A stretch of 64,000 nt of DNA from JACKII01 sp965222315 (GTDB taxonomy: Bacteria > Pseudomonadota > Alphaproteobacteria > Bin95), in NCBI GenBank assembly GCA_965222315.1, contig OZ244951.1:744001-808000 (forward strand), in the 5' to 3' direction. Within the stretch, counting starts at the first letter, position 1. Each line of letters begins with the position of its first letter. The position numbers and the translations under genes were made by a program. Below the pieces are notes generated by a model. It was not told where the DNA came from. It made no database searches and saw only the letters and a program-made list of their open reading frames with translations. Below, piece by piece: positions 10,101 through 18,487 of the stretch.

Positions 10101-11020
10101 TCATCCGCGGTTCCATCGTTGTTGGTGTCAATGTCCGTCGCGCCGCTGCCGGAAAAGGCGTCGAGCAGCGCCAGCGTAAACGACGGATTGTCGATATCGC
10201 TGATTGACACCGTCAGCAGGCCATTCGCATCAAAGGTGCCCGCGACAGCCTCAAAATCGGTGATTTCCCCCTCGTTGCCCGTGTCGCCGTCGATGGCGAC
10301 CACGACGCCGCTGAATGCTGCACCGGCATCGCCGAGCAGTTCGAGGAACACCGTGCTCGGGTCAGCCCCGCTGGGGTTCGGCTGGAACTCGTTGATCAGG
10401 GCCGTGACGACGCTGGTGCCGGTAAAGGCCGGATTGATAGCGCCAAAGGTATCCGTGCCCACGGTGGGGTCAATATCGAACGCGGCTGGGGTCACGTCAT
10501 TCCCGGCGATGTCGAAGACCTGGCCACTGTCGGGATCGTTGATCGCAAACCATGCCTGGGTCGCCGAATCACGAAAGACCAAGCGCGGCTCGTCGCCCGT
10601 ATAGGCGAAGTCGGTCCCGCCGAGCTGCGCGCCATACAGCAGGCCCTCGTCACCGGTCGTGTCCGGAATGCCGATTGCGTCCAACACCGTGCCAAAAGCG
10701 GAAAGATCGTCGGCAACCCCATCATCGTTGGCGTCGATGTCGGTCGACGTGCTGCCGGTGAACGCATCAAGCAGCGCCAGGGTGAAGGATGGGTTTTCCA
10801 GATCGCCAATGCTGACGGTCAACAGGCCGTTGACGTCGAATGTGCCCGAAACAGTTTCGAAATTGTTGATATCGCCAGGATTGGCTGTGCCTGAGTCGCT
10901 CTCGATGGCGACCAGAGCGGCGCTGAAACTTGCGCCCGGCACGCCCAGCAATTCCAACAGAACCGTGGATGGGTCGGTGCCGGTCGGGTTCGGCTGAAAT
11001 TCGTTAATGAGGGTGGTCAT
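7136..11020 (-). CDS. Secreted endonuclease/exonuclease/phosphatase-family protein with RTX repeats
   Basis: About 1294 residues from ATG at 11020, which has GGGAGA upstream; an in-frame start 10 codons earlier is less well placed. Parts in order: two tandem copies (about 200 residues each) of a beta domain starting LINEFQPNP and containing LLELLG, lamin-tail-like; an OB-fold-like region (about 410-640); the EEP catalytic domain (about 675-1000) with ASYNVLNL, GLQEVQD, VVMGDLNEF and ASDHDPV, the metal and catalytic motifs of ExeM/NucH-type nucleases; and two RTX-like blocks with GGADSDTFIIDG and GNDLLIGTGGDDSL. There is no N-terminal signal peptide and the tail is RTX, so type I export is inferred. 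Likely an extracellular DNase or phosphodiesterase that scavenges phosphate, which fits the nearby 5'-nucleotidase-like gene. Confidence 0.85.
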   Translation of the reverse strand: MTTLINEFQPNPTGTDPSTVLLELLGVPGASFSAALVAIESDSGTANPGDINNFETVSGTFDVNGLLTVSIGDLENPSFTLALLDAFTGSTSTDIDANDDGVADDLSAFGTVLDAIGIPDTTGDEGLLYGAQLGGTDFAYTGDEPRLVFRDSATQAWFAINDPDSGQVFDIAGNDVTPAAFDIDPTVGTDTFGAINPAFTGTSVVTALINEFQPNPSGADPSTVFLELLGDAGAAFSGVVVAIDGDTGNEGEITDFEAVAGTFDANGLLTVSISDIDNPSFTLALLDAFSGSGATDIDTNNDGTADDLSAFGMVLDAIGVPDTAGDEFALYGLQLGGQDFAFTGDEPRLIFRDSADGDWYAVNDPDGGQVFDIAAATVVPAAFDTDPTASTDTFGAVNPAFIGAPSLAVSIFDIQGAQHTSPFLGQAVVTTGIVTAVDSNGFYLQDAVGDGDIATSDAIFVFTGSAPAVAVGDGLQVEGAVSEFIPGGASTGNLSTTQISSPVITVQSTGNALPAATLLGQGGRLLPDQNIDDDAFASFDAATDGIDFWESLEAMYVTAQDLMAVGSTNGFGEIFAVVDQGADATGISQRGTLNIAPDDFNPEKVQIDEDSGIFNFAFPDVDVGDLLGDVTGVVGYSFGNFEILPTLDFTSQIIDAGLTAETTSIVSDGDTLTVASYNVLNLDPNDADGDTDVADGRFDAIAQHILFNLNAPDIIGLQEVQDNSGSTDDGTVAADQTLQMILDAIDLADDGFVNGSNSYAFIDNTFILDNASGGQPGANIRTAFVYDESRVSVVPGSVQPVGSQAPGEAFDGARLPLAATFAFNGEEVTIVNNHFSSKGGSSPILGVEQPFDARQEDVTVNGSLDERQAQATEVAAFAGSLLTTDPNANVVVMGDLNEFEFVSPVGILEGVGLTNLTNDLEADERYSFIFQGNSQTLDHILISDNLGLIAPEYDTIHVNSEFAATTTRASDHDPVVAALHLPVGKNVIAGDSGDNLLIGTSANDLLVGQDGNDTILMRFGDDMANGGADSDTFIIDGRYQNGGDYHSIMDLDFASGDLLQFRLMDGGTFSDFADPSNELDVFGQNGNGALFDSVDDIVEAHLNGVMLASDAGDGNTLLSVAVGGKALDVELDGILFASLGIPAGAPDLSPGNDLLIGTGGDDSLLGFGGDDTLLMRFGMDTAKGGAGGDLFRVDGRFVNDGDAHTIADLSFVDGDMLEFRFFEPGTFDDGADLLNDLFTANNGGTARFDSVEDILEADANGVLNVTDDGFGGTLLTVSVGGNQLMLTLDGLDIV

Positions 11021-11218
11021 GGAAATGCATTCTCCCGTTTGCTCAAACACCGACGCCGGGATGCAACGCCCCCGCGACCAGCGATCAGGGATATGCGTCT
11101 AGGTACGCTGTATTACACTTTGAGGGGATGCGCCCGGCAGCGGGACAGGCTTCGCAAAAACTTAACAAATTATGGATTTTTCGAAGCTCCGCGGACGGGT
11201 CGCGGCGGCGCGAAGCGT

Positions 11219-11806
11219 TCACGGCAACAGATGAACCAGCGTGAATTGGTCCGGCAATCCGCTTGCCGGCACGGCCTTTTCCGCCTGAAAGGCTCTTAGC
11301 GCCGTTGCTGTGGCGTTGCTCCATTCGCCATCGACCGGCCCTTTGTAATGTCCGCGGAGCGCCAGTTGGGCCTGGGTCCGCCGGATCGTTTCACGGTAGA
11401 CTGTTACCTGGGTTTCGCCTTTGCCCAACGTCACCATGGCAGACTGATCGGCGACGGCGTTGGGCCGCATCTGCTCGGCCATTTTCACCATGGCCTCGTG
11501 AAAGCCGGATTCGGGGTTGGTGCCGCAGTAGCCGGAAAGGGCCGCCAGCATAACCTCCGTTCCGCGCCAACCGGCCATGTCGTAGATGCCGGGCTCGTAA
11601 CGATTCATCGCCGACAAGTACCCCTCGACCCATCCGGCGAAAGAGATCAGGTCAGCCCCGCGGTCCCGCACGGCCGCTGAGAACCGGGTACATTCGACGG
11701 CGCCCGCGCCTTTGACCGTAAATCGGCCCTGGCCGTCAGCCGCATTCAGAGTGACGGACAGAAGACCGATACTGGCGACCGTCAGGGCGAAAACCAAGCG
11801 TTTCAT
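11219..11806 (-). CDS. Exported peptidoglycan-binding-domain protein
   Basis: 195 residues. Residues 1-22 form a signal peptide (MKRLVFALTVASIGLLSVTLNA is split here only in description: basic start, hydrophobic core, Ala at the cleavage site). The middle (about 35-115) has two Cys and a helical WVEGYLSAMNRY stretch, loosely like Rap1a/HdeA-type periplasmic domains. The C-terminus (about 140-195) is a peptidoglycan-binding-1 repeat: LALRGHYKGPVDGEWSNAT followed by ALRAFQ. It probably sits in the periplasm on the cell wall. No catalytic domain is visible. It is transcribed in the same direction as the nuclease gene downstream, 198 bp away, without obvious coupling. Confidence 0.7.
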   Translation of the reverse strand: MKRLVFALTVASIGLLSVTLNAADGQGRFTVKGAGAVECTRFSAAVRDRGADLISFAGWVEGYLSAMNRYEPGIYDMAGWRGTEVMLAALSGYCGTNPESGFHEAMVKMAEQMRPNAVADQSAMVTLGKGETQVTVYRETIRRTQAQLALRGHYKGPVDGEWSNATATALRAFQAEKAVPASGLPDQFTLVHLLP

Positions 11807-11825
11807 GCGAAAATCGTCCGTTTCC

Positions 11826-11860
11826 GGAAAAACAAACGGTCCCGGCCTGCGCCGGGACCG
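11826..11860 (-). terminator. Intrinsic terminator of the 5'-nucleotidase-like gene
   Basis: A perfect 10-bp stem (CGGTCCCGGC with GCCGGGACCG, 11837-11860) closes a 4-nt loop. On the minus strand it is followed by GTTTGTTTTT. It lies 38 bp after the stop of the gene ending at 11898. Confidence 0.85.
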
Positions 11861-11897
11861 CGATCACGCCCTGTGAGGCGCGGATGATAGGATGCCG

Positions 11898-13745
11898 CTA
11901 TCCTTTACGACGGCGGCGCGCCGCCACCAGACCGCCGACGCCCATCAGCGCCACCATCGACCAGGCGGAGGCAGGCAGCGGTACGGCTGAAATCCGGTTG
12001 TTGATCTCCGGATAGTCCGTTTCGGTGATTTCGCCGCCCAGTTCGTTTTCGATATAGAGGCGCAGCGCCTCGCCATAGTTGACACTGAGGTCAACGGCGG
12101 GAAGCGCGGCGAACTCATCGAACCCGTCGCCACCGGCAGCGGTGAAACTGCTGGTCACCAGATCCAGGGTGCCGCCGAACAGATCGCCACCAGCCTTGGT
12201 GTAAATCACGGAGCCGTCATCCAGCGTGATCTTTTCGATTTCCAGCGAGGTGCTGTTGAACTCGAACGAAAAGCCGGTGATCTGTAGGAAACCGCCATTC
12301 TGGCCGGGGAAACTGTCGACGGCTTTTTCCAGAGCGCTGACCAAGTCGGCGACGGTGAGGCCATTGACGACCACGACCGAGTTGGAGAACGGCAGGATGC
12401 CGAATATGTCGGCCACCGTTAGGTCGCCCGGCATGATCACGCTGTCGTTGCGAATGCCGCCGCCGTTCGCGGCTCCGATCACCGGCGCGCCGGTCAGGCC
12501 GCCGATCTGCTGCGCCTGATGGACCAGCGCATCGGCAACCATCGTGCCCAGATTGGTGGACATGGTCCGCACGCTGGCCCGTCGGCCGTCCAGATTGACG
12601 TCGGTCGTTCCGACGACCTGGGCCTCCAAGGCGGCGACGTCATTCTGCAGCGGCGTCAGGATATCGTTCTGGATGTCGATACCGTTCACGACGCCCAGCT
12701 CCTGCGGCACGACCGCGGGATCGACCAGGATCGGGTTTGGCGACGCGCCGCCGACGTTGATCACGTTGCCAGCGGCATCGAACTCGACCTGTAGCTCGCC
12801 GATATAGCGGTATTCACCCTGGGTCGTGACCAGCGCGATATTTTTTCCGTCGGCATCTGTCTGGGTGCTGATGGTAGGATAGGGGCCGTCAATGGATGGG
12901 CCGAACGGCACCGCGGTGTTAGCGTCCGGGCCGTTGCGCAGCAGCTCGTCGCCGCCGCCTGCGATGATCACGTCGACGCCGGAGAGCAGCGGCACCAAAC
13001 TCTGGTCCTGGCTGAGGCCCTGCAGGTGGCCCGACAGCACAACACGGTCGACGCCCTGAAGCGCCAGCGACTGCACCTCGGCATTAACCGCGTTGGCGAC
13101 GTCGGCAAGGCTGGGGCCGTTCGGAACCACGCCGCCTGGCTGCGACACCGAACCAATGGACGGGGTCGTTACGCCGATAATGCCGTACTTCTCGCCGCTC
13201 GCCCCGCCGGTTACGACGGTGCTGTTTGCGATGCGGCCCGACGTCACCAACGCCTGCAGGCTTGCCTCGGCCGCAAAGTCCAGATTGGCGCTCAGAAACG
13301 GCGCCGCGCCGCCGGCGTTGTGGTAGCCGGTGATGAAGTTCGCAAGCGTGTCGGGTCCGAAGTCGAACTCATGGTTGCCGATCGTAATTGCGTCATAGCT
13401 GATCGCCGTCAGCGCCAGCGCATCGTAGTAATTTTGGGTGATCGGATTGATGCTGCCGGCCGGCAGCCCGCCGACGCGGGTCTCGCTCGCGGTGAACGCA
13501 AGGCCAGCCAGGAAATTGTCGCCTGACGAGATGGTCAGCACGTCGCGGCCGGCGCCGGCCGCGCTCGTCCGCGCCTGATTCAGTGCCCCGACGAAATAGT
13601 CGATCCCGCCGAAGCCCGTGCTGCCCAGCAGCTTCGATTCGCCGTCATTGTTGTGGAAAAGGGTCAGGGAAGACGCGGCCGCATTAAGCCCGGGCGCCGC
13701 CGCCAGCGCGGCTACGAAAGGTATGACTGCCAATCGCTTTTTCAT
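11898..13745 (-). CDS. 5'-nucleotidase/2',3'-cyclic phosphodiesterase-like exported protein with VPLPA-CTERM tail
   Basis: 615 residues from ATG at 13745, chosen because GGAG stands 6 nt upstream; the longer in-frame start at 13805 lacks this. Signal peptide MKKRLAVIPFVAAL. The calcineurin-like metallophosphatase half has HNNDGESKLLG, SSGDNFLAG and IGNHEFDFG; the 5'-nucleotidase C-terminal half has NLGTMVADAL, ANGGGIRNDS and FPGQNGGFLQ. The first metal motif reads NNDGES where the family usually has NDxHG, and the usual GGHSH site reads GGGDELL, so the metal site is altered. The tail is VPLPASAWSM, a hydrophobic segment, then RRRRKG: the VPLPA/PEP-CTERM pattern for sorting and cleavage. It likely releases phosphate or nucleosides at the cell surface, if still active. 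Confidence 0.88.
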   Translation of the reverse strand: MKKRLAVIPFVAALAAAPGLNAAASSLTLFHNNDGESKLLGSTGFGGIDYFVGALNQARTSAAGAGRDVLTISSGDNFLAGLAFTASETRVGGLPAGSINPITQNYYDALALTAISYDAITIGNHEFDFGPDTLANFITGYHNAGGAAPFLSANLDFAAEASLQALVTSGRIANSTVVTGGASGEKYGIIGVTTPSIGSVSQPGGVVPNGPSLADVANAVNAEVQSLALQGVDRVVLSGHLQGLSQDQSLVPLLSGVDVIIAGGGDELLRNGPDANTAVPFGPSIDGPYPTISTQTDADGKNIALVTTQGEYRYIGELQVEFDAAGNVINVGGASPNPILVDPAVVPQELGVVNGIDIQNDILTPLQNDVAALEAQVVGTTDVNLDGRRASVRTMSTNLGTMVADALVHQAQQIGGLTGAPVIGAANGGGIRNDSVIMPGDLTVADIFGILPFSNSVVVVNGLTVADLVSALEKAVDSFPGQNGGFLQITGFSFEFNSTSLEIEKITLDDGSVIYTKAGGDLFGGTLDLVTSSFTAAGGDGFDEFAALPAVDLSVNYGEALRLYIENELGGEITETDYPEINNRISAVPLPASAWSMVALMGVGGLVAARRRRKG

Positions 13746-13874
13746 CTGGAACTCCATTGGAACGGAATGAATCGGAAACGCGTTCCTAAGGTGTCCGCAA
13801 GGCAATAGAATTAACGAATGATGAACGAAATGTTTCAGCCGTGCGGGCAGATGTCAGCGCCTCCCGCGGAAGCC

Positions 13875-14450
13875 GACCGCGCACAATGACTGGACGCGTG
13901 AGCAGTTGGTGAAGCAGCGCACCGAGGCCGTGATCGTACTGCGTTCGCATTTCTCTAAGTTCGGCCACATCGCCTCTGAAGGCATCAGGTAGGTTCCGCG
14001 TTTGGCTGGGGTTGTCAAAAATCCCGACGCAGACGTTCCCGCACTCGCCCGGGATATCTATCGGATGCTAATCGAGCAAATCGCGCACCTGTCCGACAGA
14101 ATCAATGCGTTGAAAGCACGGATCGCGGCGATGTCAAAAAGTGCCGAGATGCCTCAGCGGCTGCAGACCATGCCAAGTATCGGTCCGAACACTGCGTTGT
14201 GGTCAAGACATTCGCGGCCCCGATAGAGCAGTTCTGCCGGGGACGGGACTTTGCCGCCGTGCTCGGTCTGGTGCCGCGTCAGCATTCGACAGGAGGCAAG
14301 TAATGGCTCCGCAAGACCTCGAAGATGGGCCAGCGGGACATTCGGCAATTGCTGATCATCGTTGCTATGGCCGTAGTCCGCTGGGCTTAGCGCCGGGGAT
14401 CACCGAAGGGTTCTTTGTTGGCGCGGATGCTTGAACGGAAACCATCGACG
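13875..14450 (+). pseudogene. Decayed IS110-family transposase
   Basis: Translation in shifting frames gives the IS110/IS1111 order: DWTREQLVKQRTEAVIVLRSH, then DVPALARDIYRMLIEQIAHL, then MPSIGPNTA, then GRDFAAVLGLVPRQHSTGGK, then MGQRDIRQLLIIVAMAVVRW. It is broken by several stops (for example after GIR near 13990 and after STGGK) and by frameshifts. The ends of the element were not found. Confidence 0.8.
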
Positions 14451-14634
14451 GTCGTTGCCGTCACGCTGATTTATCTCGCCATCCGCAACTTCGAGAAAGG
14501 CGGCAGGAATGTCAGGGAGTGGTTTGCGGCCCGAATCCAATTCGCTATCATGTTTGATGAGCGCTTCAATGCATGACCGTATCTGAAACCCGCATGGGAC
14601 AGGCCAGATACACAGAGGTCATGACACTCCTCGA

Positions 14635-14831
14635 AGCTCCTGTTCCTGCCGCCCTATTCCCCCGACTTCAACCCAATCGAGATGGCCTTCTCCAAGATCA
14701 AAGCGTTGCTGCGCATAGCGGCAGCCTGCACGCACGGCGTCTTGGTGGAGGCCGTACGAGCATCAATTGACACCATTCCGCCAACTGAGGCCACCAACTT
14801 CTTCTCTGCCGCTGGCTATCCGCCAAATTAA
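14635..14831 (+). pseudogene. 3' fragment of an IS630-family transposase
   Basis: One frame reads LLFLPPYSPDFNPIEMAFSK, the DDE-superfamily motif around the last catalytic Glu of IS630 transposases, and continues to FFSAAGYPPN and a TAA stop at 14829-14831. The upstream two thirds of the gene is missing. The frame 14450-14580 before it ends WFAARIQFAIMFDERFNA and may be the tail of another transposase that I could not assign. Confidence 0.8.
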
Positions 14832-14837
14832 GCGAGG

Positions 14838-14954
14838 AACGCTCTAATCGACATTGACCCAAAAGCCTGGTTGACCGATGTGCTAAGCTGGATTGCCGAC
14901 CATAAAATCAACCCCATCGACGAACTTCTTCCCTGGAGTTACCAATCCGCCTGA
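14838..14954 (+). pseudogene. Extreme 3' fragment of an IS66-family transposase
   Basis: The frame reads DIDPKAWLTDVLSWIADH, a few residues, then DELLPWSY and TGA at 14952-14954. This matches the IS66 C-terminal element (consensus near DPQAWLADVLxRI...LDELLPW). Only about 35 codons remain. Confidence 0.75.
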
Positions 14955-15417
14955 ACCCTCAAGAACGAGGACGGCGGACGGATACGCCTGCCGTCGTGGC
15001 GATCAGTCTTACTCGCGCTCACAGAGCAGGCCGACAGAACGCTGGCCCAGGTGTTGGTTCTTTCGAACAGGCCGTGGCATCGTCCTTTCCTTTGAAGGTC
15101 CGATCCGGGGTGCCAACAAGACGCGATGAGACAGCCGGAACACTGTATCGCCCTCATCCTCAGTGATGACGTCGCACAGCCGTGATTTTGGTGGTTTGTA
15201 GCCGGATTAAGGACATCACGCCCTCAGCACTTACGGACAACTTCCTGAGACCTCGATTGGATGCACAAACAGGGTTGAACGATGAGACTGTCGCCAATAA
15301 TCTGATCGGAGTCAGTTTAAATGGGAAATGCCTGTTTAAAGATCTGACACTTTAACAACGCTTTGTACCGGATTTTGTTTTGTCACAATAACCCGATTAT
15401 TTTTAGGGAGTGATCGA
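14955..15417. other. Intergenic, no gene recognised
   Basis: Both strands hold only short frames without a ribosome site or a recognisable motif. The first half (to about 15130) may be more IS66-flank debris. The last 150 bases are AT-richer and should contain the promoter of the protease operon, but I cannot pick a convincing -35/-10 pair. AGGGAG at about 15404 is the ribosome site of the next gene. Confidence 0.5.
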
Positions 15418-16740
15418 ATGTCGGATCGAGAAAACTTAAGGAAGCGCTGGGCACGAGTTTTAACAGTTGTGTCTTGCTTGGCGACGGTGGCGTTGATTCA
15501 AGGCTGTACTATCAAGAGCGAACCAAAGCCGCCTGCCGATACTGCTGGCAATGTGGATGCCGGCGATGGCCTAAATCCGCCGCGGAAAGTCATAGCTCAG
15601 GGAGATTTGCCGGAATCCTTCGAGCGGATCCCCATGCCGCTCGTCGCGAAACTGCCGGTGACAATCTATGAAGTGGATCGTCCGAAACGGGTTGGTGTCG
15701 ATACTGACAAAATGGATTTGACTCCAGAGTATGATGAGAAGGAATTTACGGACGTCGAGGCGGACTTTTCCGGTGAAGTCGTTGACGATCTGGGTAGCCT
15801 GAAAGGCACTGTGACTGTTGAATTTTTTGACATCAACTCGAACCGGTTTTTCCAGGTAGAGGCGCCGCGCGCAGTGCTGGCGAGGTATTCGCGGGGGACT
15901 CAAGAGCTACCCAACGAGACCAATCCTCAGGGAAAGCCAGCCAGCAAGCGTGATCTCGCCCGTGAGCAGGCGGCGGTCAAATCATGGAGCAACGCAACCG
16001 ACAATCGGACGCGGCGCGCCATCGCCGACGGCTGGCCGGATACACACTCGATCTACCAACGTATGGCTGACTATGGTGGCTGTTCGGCAAACATTCTGTC
16101 TGCAAACAGTTCCCGCATGATCGCGATCACCGCCGCCCATTGTGTCTTTACCGCCGGGAACAATTTCTCGGCATCGAAACTGCGTCCGCGGCGGAACGGC
16201 GGGACCTCTCCGACCTGGGGATCCTGGACTGCTTATGCCTTCGGCTATTATCCGGGCTATATCAACAACGACTGTGAGGACGATTGGGACGGCGGTGATT
16301 GCATCAAGCACGATATCGCCCTTGTGTTCGCAACGCCCGACAGCGGCGCCTCTGCGCCGATGAGCATGGGCTGGGGGTATCGGCCGAAATCGTTCCTGGA
16401 TGGTCACACCAAGTACCGGCGCGGATATCCGGGCTGCAGCAATGGGCACAGCCCCGCCGGCTGCACGACCAACAACCTTTATGGCGACGGTGCCTTGTCC
16501 GTCGGCAGTTTTTCGTCCAAGGGAAATGACGGGTGGAACCGGCGGTTCAAGTTTTCGTCTGACGTCAATCCTGGCGACAGCGGATCGGGCCTTTACTATT
16601 ACCGCAATGGCTTTCCCTATGTGTTCGGGGTTACTTCCGCGGAGCCTTCCGGCTGCAAGACGAGTTGCAGCTCATCCCGTCCGAATTCCGGCCGGCGCAT
16701 CACGGAAGAGTTCTACGACTTCATCAACTCCGTGATGTAG
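15418..16740 (+). CDS. Exported trypsin-like serine protease, lipoprotein-type signal
   Basis: 440 residues; ATG preceded by AGGGAG. The N-terminus has a basic stretch, a hydrophobic core and LIQGC, a plausible lipobox with Cys near residue 30. A pro-region of about 170 residues follows. The S1-family catalytic triad is complete: ITAAHC (His241), KHDIAL (Asp299) and NPGDSGSGL (Ser388). Extra Cys residues (NDCEDD, GDCIKH, PGCSNG, GCTTNN, GCKTSC) imply disulfides and an extracytoplasmic site. It resembles the V8/glutamyl-endopeptidase-like branch (S1B), but specificity cannot be read. It is first of a tight three-gene unit: the next gene starts 2 bp after the stop. Confidence 0.85.
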   Translation: MSDRENLRKRWARVLTVVSCLATVALIQGCTIKSEPKPPADTAGNVDAGDGLNPPRKVIAQGDLPESFERIPMPLVAKLPVTIYEVDRPKRVGVDTDKMDLTPEYDEKEFTDVEADFSGEVVDDLGSLKGTVTVEFFDINSNRFFQVEAPRAVLARYSRGTQELPNETNPQGKPASKRDLAREQAAVKSWSNATDNRTRRAIADGWPDTHSIYQRMADYGGCSANILSANSSRMIAITAAHCVFTAGNNFSASKLRPRRNGGTSPTWGSWTAYAFGYYPGYINNDCEDDWDGGDCIKHDIALVFATPDSGASAPMSMGWGYRPKSFLDGHTKYRRGYPGCSNGHSPAGCTTNNLYGDGALSVGSFSSKGNDGWNRRFKFSSDVNPGDSGSGLYYYRNGFPYVFGVTSAEPSGCKTSCSSSRPNSGRRITEEFYDFINSVM

Positions 16741-16742
16741 CG

Positions 16743-17453
16743 ATGGTCAACCGGCTGCATCGATCGATCGTTGCCGCCGGTTTTTTTGCGTTGTCTCTTG
16801 GCGCACCTCAACGTGCCGATGGATCTACGACAGGCGTCGTCATCGAACGCGACGTGCAGATAACCTGGGTGTATCCACCGGATGGTAACCATCTGGAACG
16901 ACAATCCCGATGCCGGGGTGTGCTGATTGGCGGACATGCGATACTAACAGTGCGGCACTGTGTTCCGGTGCTTGGTGGCAAAGCGGAACTGATCTGCGCT
17001 GACGGCTCGGCGCTGATGGCACGGCCGCGCTATATTCACGGTCATGCGGAAGCCGATCTGGCGTATATCGCTTTTGAGCCGTCGCAGAATCTCTGTGGCG
17101 TTCCCAAACAAGTGCTTAACATGGTCAATTTTGTTGAAAGTTCCCGCTTTTTTTGGGTGGCCAATGGCAAAATCAGGATGGTGGGTCCTGACCAAGCAGA
17201 CTTGGACAACCCCTATGTGATCAGGCTGCAAGATACGCCGCCCTGTCTGCAGGCGGGCGATTCCGGCGCTGGTCTTTTCGCGGGCGCTTCACAGGGGCGT
17301 ATTGGCCTGGCGGGCATTCTCATTAACGGGGAGGGGCGATGCCCTGGCGAACAGACGTATCTTCGCCTGGCCCCTTATCGTGATTGGATCAATCAGGCGC
17401 GAAGCGGTAGCCTGCCGCCAGAGGGGGAAAACAGCCGAAAGGGCGGGCGTTGA
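16743..17453 (+). CDS. Second trypsin-like serine protease of the operon
   Basis: 236 residues from ATG at 16743, 2 bp after the first protease stop; longer in-frame starts lie inside that gene and skip the signal peptide. Signal peptide: MVNRLHRSIVAAGFFALSLG, cleaved around PQRADG. Triad: TVRHCVPV (His72, with Arg replacing the usual Ala before it), EADLAYI (Asp105), AGDSGAGLF (Ser174). Cys pairs flank the active site (SRCRG/RHC and PPCLQAG). It is a minimal chymotrypsin fold with no pro-region, unlike its upstream neighbour. Position and spacing suggest co-translation. The last codons overlap the TTG start of the third gene. Confidence 0.82.
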   Translation: MVNRLHRSIVAAGFFALSLGAPQRADGSTTGVVIERDVQITWVYPPDGNHLERQSRCRGVLIGGHAILTVRHCVPVLGGKAELICADGSALMARPRYIHGHAEADLAYIAFEPSQNLCGVPKQVLNMVNFVESSRFFWVANGKIRMVGPDQADLDNPYVIRLQDTPPCLQAGDSGAGLFAGASQGRIGLAGILINGEGRCPGEQTYLRLAPYRDWINQARSGSLPPEGENSRKGGR

Positions 17454-18487
17454 CAAGCACACCATGCTGGGCGCGATTGCTCTCAATAATCTTCTGTTTA
17501 CTGGCAATGCTGGTTCTAACCACGAATGCCGCCTTTGCGCGTGAAGTGAATCTAGAGCCGGAGCGCCCGCCCGGCTATGCCTGCACGGTCAAGCACTGTT
17601 TCGTTGTTGCCGATGACGCAGAATATTGCTCTGTCGACCCATACTCGATGCGTGACGGCCTATTGTTTGCAACAAAGTCAACGCTGACCCTTCCGGCCGG
17701 TGCGTTTCCGCTGCCCCATGGATCGCGAGGTAGTTTTGCCTTCCGGAACGCTGCCGGCGCGCCAGTCAATGCTTGGCTTCGCTTGGCGAACGGCAGCGGG
17801 GCGGCCATGCTGCCATCAACTTTCAATTTCGAAATTAGGCGAGAGGCCGATCCACAACCGCTTGAGCGAATCGCACTCAACGTCGATCTGGCGCCGAATG
17901 CTCCATCGAAGAGCCTATTGTTCGTGCGAACGTTACGTTGGCCGCACGATCAGTTCTACATGGGCGACCCGGACCATGCAGCATGGTTCTATGAAGCTCG
18001 ACGAAACATCTACGTTTCTGTTGGTGCGGCCGGCCTGTTCCCCGGCGTTTCCAGTACGACCGTGCACTATGCCCCTTGTGCGATGACAGACCAGAAAACG
18101 CACGTGTTCAAGTTTGCGTTTGAAAACGGCGATTCGATTATGTTTGAAGTCCGTTTCGTTAATGGCGCGAGCGGCGTGGGTTACTATATGGGGCGCGCGC
18201 TTCGGGCCTGGGGGAGCAATTCCGGCATTCAGATCAACGTAACATCGTTGAATGACCTCGCTTACTTCGGCAGTACGCGGTCATGGTCTGAACCCGCGGT
18301 GCCCGGCCTGGCGGTGCGCCTGCCGCCAGATAGCGGCGTTTGCGGCGTCCTGTTCGATCCGACCGACTGGGACGACCCAAATGCTGTCAACGGATATTTC
18401 GCGTATGAGATGACCTGCGAGGAGCGTCGGGGGCGGCAGCTGCCACTTGTGGCAGCGACCTACCCGGGCGTCTTTGTGCTGCCGTGA
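17450..18487 (+). CDS. Exported protein of unknown family in the protease operon
   Basis: 345 residues from TTG at 17450, which overlaps the TGA of the protease (TTGA) and has AAAGGG about 7 nt upstream; an ATG at 17464 is out of frame. Residues 1-30 form a signal peptide ending TNAAFA. The mature part begins with a Cys-rich segment (YACTVKHCFVVADDAEYCS), continues with beta-rich sequence, and has further Cys at SGVCGV and EMTCEE. I recognise no catalytic motif or known family. Tight coupling to two secreted proteases suggests a substrate, inhibitor, chaperone or cell-surface partner; that is inference only. Confidence 0.75.
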   Translation: MTSTPCWARLLSIIFCLLAMLVLTTNAAFAREVNLEPERPPGYACTVKHCFVVADDAEYCSVDPYSMRDGLLFATKSTLTLPAGAFPLPHGSRGSFAFRNAAGAPVNAWLRLANGSGAAMLPSTFNFEIRREADPQPLERIALNVDLAPNAPSKSLLFVRTLRWPHDQFYMGDPDHAAWFYEARRNIYVSVGAAGLFPGVSSTTVHYAPCAMTDQKTHVFKFAFENGDSIMFEVRFVNGASGVGYYMGRALRAWGSNSGIQINVTSLNDLAYFGSTRSWSEPAVPGLAVRLPPDSGVCGVLFDPTDWDDPNAVNGYFAYEMTCEERRGRQLPLVAATYPGVFVLP

